The notes under the pieces were generated by a model. That model saw only the letters and a list, made by a program, of their open reading frames with translations, ran no database searches and was not told the origin of the DNA. 17,447 bases of DNA. It comes from Eubacteriales Family XIII. Incertae Sedis bacterium (lineage in GTDB: Bacteria; Bacillota; Clostridia; Peptostreptococcales; Anaerovoracaceae). The stretch lies in assembly GCA_031287295.1 (NCBI GenBank), contig JAITTH010000099.1, forward strand, positions 1 to 17,447, in the 5' to 3' direction. A program made the position numbers and the translations under genes. Shown here piece after piece: positions 15,019 to 17,447 of this stretch; positions within the stretch are counted from its first letter, which is position 1; every line of letters starts with the position of its first letter.

Positions 15019-15732
15019 TCAAAGACCGGGATTTGCTGCGTTTATCGTTTCGTGGAAGCACTTCACAACCCGTTCCGTATCCTGCAAATTGTGAAACAAT
15101 AGGTTCGGATTTTCCGCTTCCAGGCTTTCATAAGGCGTCCATCCTGTTGCAACAGCAACGCTGAAGTAACCACAACGACGCGCCGTTTCGATGTCGTAAA
15201 CGCCATCTCCAATCACCATGACATCTGATGGTTCGAACGCTTTTTCAAGTGTCTCAGAAATCTCCTCACGTGCGACCTCGGCAGCTTGCCACTTCTCTGC
15301 ATGGGTATCTCCGAATCCACCGCCCACGAAAATGGGGCAACCATTTGCATCGTTATACAAATCGACAGCGGTGAGTTTTCTTTCCGCACCCACCCGAAGA
15401 TTGCTTGTAAGCAATGCGTTTGTATGACCTGAATCGCTCGCCCATTTCAGCAATTCGATCACGCCGGGAAGAATGTGTTTTTGCGCATTTTCGGAAAGAA
15501 TTTCTTCTAAATGCTTCGCAAAAAGATGGCTAAGCATCGGCTTTTTCGTCGGATCCAAATCGAATTTCGAAAAAACCTTCTCGATGAGTGCCGTATCCAT
15601 CATGCTGCCAACGCGCACACCGACCAGGGCGTCTTCAATGCCAAACAGCTCAAAAAAAGCGCGGTTTAATGCACGTGTCCCATCAGCTCCACAATGCATC
15701 AGTGTACCGTCGATATCCCAAAAAATGAGCAT
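15019..15732 (-). CDS. HAD-superfamily phosphatase, phosphoglycolate phosphatase-like
   Basis: A cytosolic HAD hydrolase of 237 residues. Motif I is FWDIDGTL with nucleophile Asp6 and general acid Asp8; motif II is LLTSN (Thr109/Ser110); motif IV is VIGDGVYDIETA (Asp176, Asp180). The residues between motif I and motif II form a helical C1-type cap, as in phosphoglycolate phosphatase and beta-phosphoglucomutase. The frame is open to 15762, but the ATG at 15732 is chosen because it starts directly at motif I and has AAGAGAG 8 nt upstream; the earlier ATG has no ribosome binding site. It lies 84 nt after the P-loop gene and 21 nt before the omega-amidase gene. Substrate unknown; such enzymes are often promiscuous phosphatases. 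Confidence 0.85.
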   Translation of the reverse strand: MLIFWDIDGTLMHCGADGTRALNRAFFELFGIEDALVGVRVGSMMDTALIEKVFSKFDLDPTKKPMLSHLFAKHLEEILSENAQKHILPGVIELLKWASDSGHTNALLTSNLRVGAERKLTAVDLYNDANGCPIFVGGGFGDTHAEKWQAAEVAREEISETLEKAFEPSDVMVIGDGVYDIETARRCGYFSVAVATGWTPYESLEAENPNLLFHNLQDTERVVKCFHETINAANPGL

Positions 15733-15816
15733 AGAACAAACTCTCTTAGCCTCATGTGCCAAAGTAATAAAACGGTTTCAAGTGGTAAAGTTCGGGTGCT
15801 GCTGTGTTTGGCTTAT

Positions 15817-16248
15817 TTAACATCCTGCTGATTCAAGCAAATTAAAATTGTAAATATCCTGCGGAAGGTCATTGATGTCCGCACTCAGGCTCACAATAAA
15901 ATCGATATTATGTTGGTCGCTGATCACTTGAAGCCGGGTAAGAAAATCCGGAATATCATTTGTGCTTACATCCGCATGTTTCAAGATACTGTCGATGAAA
16001 ATCGCTTCGATATCGTGATCCGCACTGATGATTCCATAAAGAAATCCTATATACTCGTCACTGTTTGTGATTTCGTCATAATCTTCCATAAATACGACAC
16101 GGATTTGATGAATAAGGTCATAAATCAAACGTTGATTTTTGTTGATGAAAACGATGTGACCATCACACGATTCCGCGCGACTGTTTGCAAGGTCTATCAT
16201 CATCTTAGTTTTTCCGGTCCCCTTGTGACCGACGAAAAGATTTACCAT
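15817..16248 (-). CDS. Small P-loop ATPase of unknown function
   Basis: A 143-residue protein that is little more than a nucleotide-binding core. Walker A is GHKGTGKT (7-14) right at the N-terminus, and a Walker B-like strand IEAIFID ends in Asp86. Later strands include IDFIVSLS. No DNA-binding domain, signal peptide or membrane helix is visible. The overall shape resembles the short ATP-binding proteins of Clostridia that are sometimes labelled PilT-like, but I cannot name the family with certainty. The ATG at 16248 is chosen because AAAGGA lies 6 nt upstream; an ATG at 16254 directly abuts that site. It has its own promoter (16308-16337), divergent from the radical SAM gene, and precedes the HAD phosphatase by 84 nt, so co-transcription is possible but not certain. 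Confidence 0.75.
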   Translation of the reverse strand: MVNLFVGHKGTGKTKMMIDLANSRAESCDGHIVFINKNQRLIYDLIHQIRVVFMEDYDEITNSDEYIGFLYGIISADHDIEAIFIDSILKHADVSTNDIPDFLTRLQVISDQHNIDFIVSLSADINDLPQDIYNFNLLESAGC

Positions 16249-16263
16249 ATTCATTCCTTTCTT

Positions 16264-16288
16264 CGATGTGTACGGCACTGCCGCATCG
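16264..16288. repeat. Nested inverted repeat in the leader of the P-loop gene
   Basis: Outer arms CGATG (16264-16268) and CATCG (16284-16288) enclose the near-perfect palindrome CGGCAcTGCCG (16273-16283). It lies between the P-loop promoter and its start codon, so it could be an operator. As a hairpin the inner arms would leave only one loop base. Confidence 0.35.
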
Positions 16289-16307
16289 CGTAAAATGGTT
16301 TATGGTT

Positions 16308-16337
16308 ATTATACCTTACGGCATTATCACAATACAA
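16308..16337 (-). promoter_or_regulatory. Promoter of the P-loop ATPase gene
   Basis: Minus strand: -35 TTGTAT (16337-16332), 18-nt spacer, perfect -10 TATAAT (16313-16308). It lies back-to-back with the start region of the radical SAM gene; the two -10 boxes are about 50 bp apart. Confidence 0.55.
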
Positions 16338-16360
16338 CAATGAATCCGCCTGCTCACGTA

Positions 16361-16369
16361 TGATATAAT
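16361..16369 (+). promoter_or_regulatory. Extended -10 element directly before the radical SAM gene
   Basis: TGATATAAT (TGN plus a perfect TATAAT at 16364-16369) lies exactly 7 nt before the ATG at 16377, the same spacing as at coaB. There is no clear -35 box and no room for a ribosome binding site in the mRNA, which points to a leaderless transcript. Confidence 0.6.
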
Positions 16370-16376
16370 TGTAGAC

Positions 16377-17447
16377 ATGAATACAACACCAACAAAAAAT
16401 AGTCCCTATACCGGGACAGAAATCGGACCCATCCGACCTCCGAGTGAGGCAACCAGCCTTTTGCTTCGGGTTACGCGCAACTGCCCGTGGAACAAATGTC
16501 GGTTTTGCAGCCTTTATAAAGGATGTACGTTTAGCCTGCGCAAACGGGAGCATGTCCTTGCGGATATTGACGCCATTGCGGATTTTGTCGATAAAATCAA
16601 AGAGGCAGATACCCTCGTTGGCGAAGAACGGACTGTGGCGATTCAGAAATTGAACGACGAACTCTCTGCTGCCACCGACCCGAGCGCGGCGGAATCGGCG
16701 CTCCATTTTTATAATGGAGGACTGGAATCGGTCTTCCTCCAAGATGCCAATTCCTTGGTCGCCAAAACGGAAGATCTGTTACCGATTCTCGAGCAATTGA
16801 AAAAGCGATTCCCCGAGATTAGACGCATTACATCGTATGCGCGATCACGAACCGTGCTCGATAAGAGCGACGAAGATCTGCGCGCATTGAAAGACGCAGG
16901 ATTGGATCGCATTCACATTGGAATGGAATCCGGTGCAGATCGCGTCCTCGAACTTATGAAAAAAGGCGCAACCAAAGAAATCCACATTGAGGCGGGTCAA
17001 AAGGTGAAGCGTGCCGGAATCGAACTTTCTGAGTATTACATTCTCGGGCTGGGCGGAAAAGAGATGAGTGCAGAAAATGCAACAGAAACTGCCGATGCGA
17101 TGAATCATATCGATCCGGATTTCATTCGTGTGCGAACCTTGACGGTCCCGAGCCGTGTACCGCTTGCAGACGATGTCCGCGCAGGAACCTTCACACAACT
17201 CAACGATGTCGAAGGCGCACGCGAGCTCTTACGGTTTCTGGAAAAACTGAATGTCTCCAGCTATCTCATCAACAACGACCACATCATCAATCTGCTGCCG
17301 GAAGCGTCAGGGAAGCTCGATAAAGAAAAAGAGCGCATGATTTCTGTCGTGAAATGGTTTTTGGAATTGCCGGAACACGAGCAGATGATTTACCGAATCG
17401 GGAGACGCGCGGGACGAATCCACGACGCAATCGGACTCGAGACCCCT
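16377..17447 (+). CDS. Radical SAM protein, partial at the right edge
   Basis: An open frame of 357 codons with no stop before the window ends, so the C-terminus is missing. RVTRNCPWNKCRFCSLYKG carries three cysteines (36, 41, 44) that should bind the [4Fe-4S] cluster of a radical S-adenosylmethionine enzyme. Their spacing is CX4CX2C, not the usual CX3CX2C. A mainly helical segment of about 60 residues (about 50-110) follows, before HFYNGGLESVFLQDAN. RIHIGMESGADRVLELMKKG is the mid-barrel motif seen in many radical SAM proteins (Elp3/MiaB/HemN-like TIM barrels), and YYILGLGGKE is a late-barrel strand. Substrate is unknown and no B12-binding domain is visible. The ATG at 16377 fits the -10 element 7 nt upstream, and the residues just after it (IGPIRPPSEATSLLLRVTRNC) lead directly into the domain. 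Confidence 0.85.
   Translation, partial: MNTTPTKNSPYTGTEIGPIRPPSEATSLLLRVTRNCPWNKCRFCSLYKGCTFSLRKREHVLADIDAIADFVDKIKEADTLVGEERTVAIQKLNDELSAATDPSAAESALHFYNGGLESVFLQDANSLVAKTEDLLPILEQLKKRFPEIRRITSYARSRTVLDKSDEDLRALKDAGLDRIHIGMESGADRVLELMKKGATKEIHIEAGQKVKRAGIELSEYYILGLGGKEMSAENATETADAMNHIDPDFIRVRTLTVPSRVPLADDVRAGTFTQLNDVEGARELLRFLEKLNVSSYLINNDHIINLLPEASGKLDKEKERMISVVKWFLELPEHEQMIYRIGRRAGRIHDAIGLETP

Noticed and set aside
1..17447. CRISPR array, insertion sequence, prophage, tRNA or rRNA
   Set aside because: No regularly spaced repeats, transposase or integrase frames, terminal repeats with target duplications, or recognisable RNA-gene folds were seen.

Overview
The window reads as an ordinary chromosomal segment of a low-to-medium GC, probably anaerobic Firmicute (Clostridia-like; phylum moderately sure, genus unknown). 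Supporting signs are strong AGGAGG-type ribosome binding sites, near-consensus sigma-A promoters, a perfect CIRCE operator on clpB, a vitamin B12-dependent ribonucleotide reductase, separate CoaB and CoaC proteins, and a threonyl-tRNA synthetase without a TGS domain. I see no insertion sequence, prophage gene, CRISPR array, tRNA or rRNA. No gap between genes exceeds about 230 bases.

Layout. (1) Positions 1-79 hold a leftward promoter and a 10-bp inverted repeat serving a gene beyond the left edge. (2) A leftward operon, acn-thrS-sppA (4942 down to 145), encodes aconitase, threonyl-tRNA synthetase and a membrane signal peptide peptidase. (3) Divergently, nrdJ (5172-7523) encodes an adenosylcobalamin-dependent ribonucleotide reductase with an ATP-cone. 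(4) A sensory pair follows: a V4R-domain protein (7644-8177) and a diguanylate cyclase (8193-9458). Two promoters and a leader hairpin precede it, and the two genes lie in the same frame with a single TAG between them. (5) A leftward stress/repair operon, clpB-nth (12681 down to 9474), is under CIRCE control. (6) A rightward coaB-coaC pair (12847-14142) serves coenzyme A synthesis. (7) A leftward run of a small P-loop ATPase, a HAD phosphatase and a Nit2-type omega-amidase covers 16248 down to 14182. (8) A rightward radical SAM gene begins at 16377 and runs off the right edge.

Most genes are housekeeping. The parts most likely to hold something new are the V4R/TAG/GGDEF arrangement, the radical SAM protein with unusual CX4CX2C cysteine spacing, the unassigned small P-loop ATPase, and two genes (coaB and the radical SAM gene) whose extended -10 element lies exactly 7 nt before the start codon, as expected for leaderless mRNAs. 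All calls come from reading the sequence without database searches.
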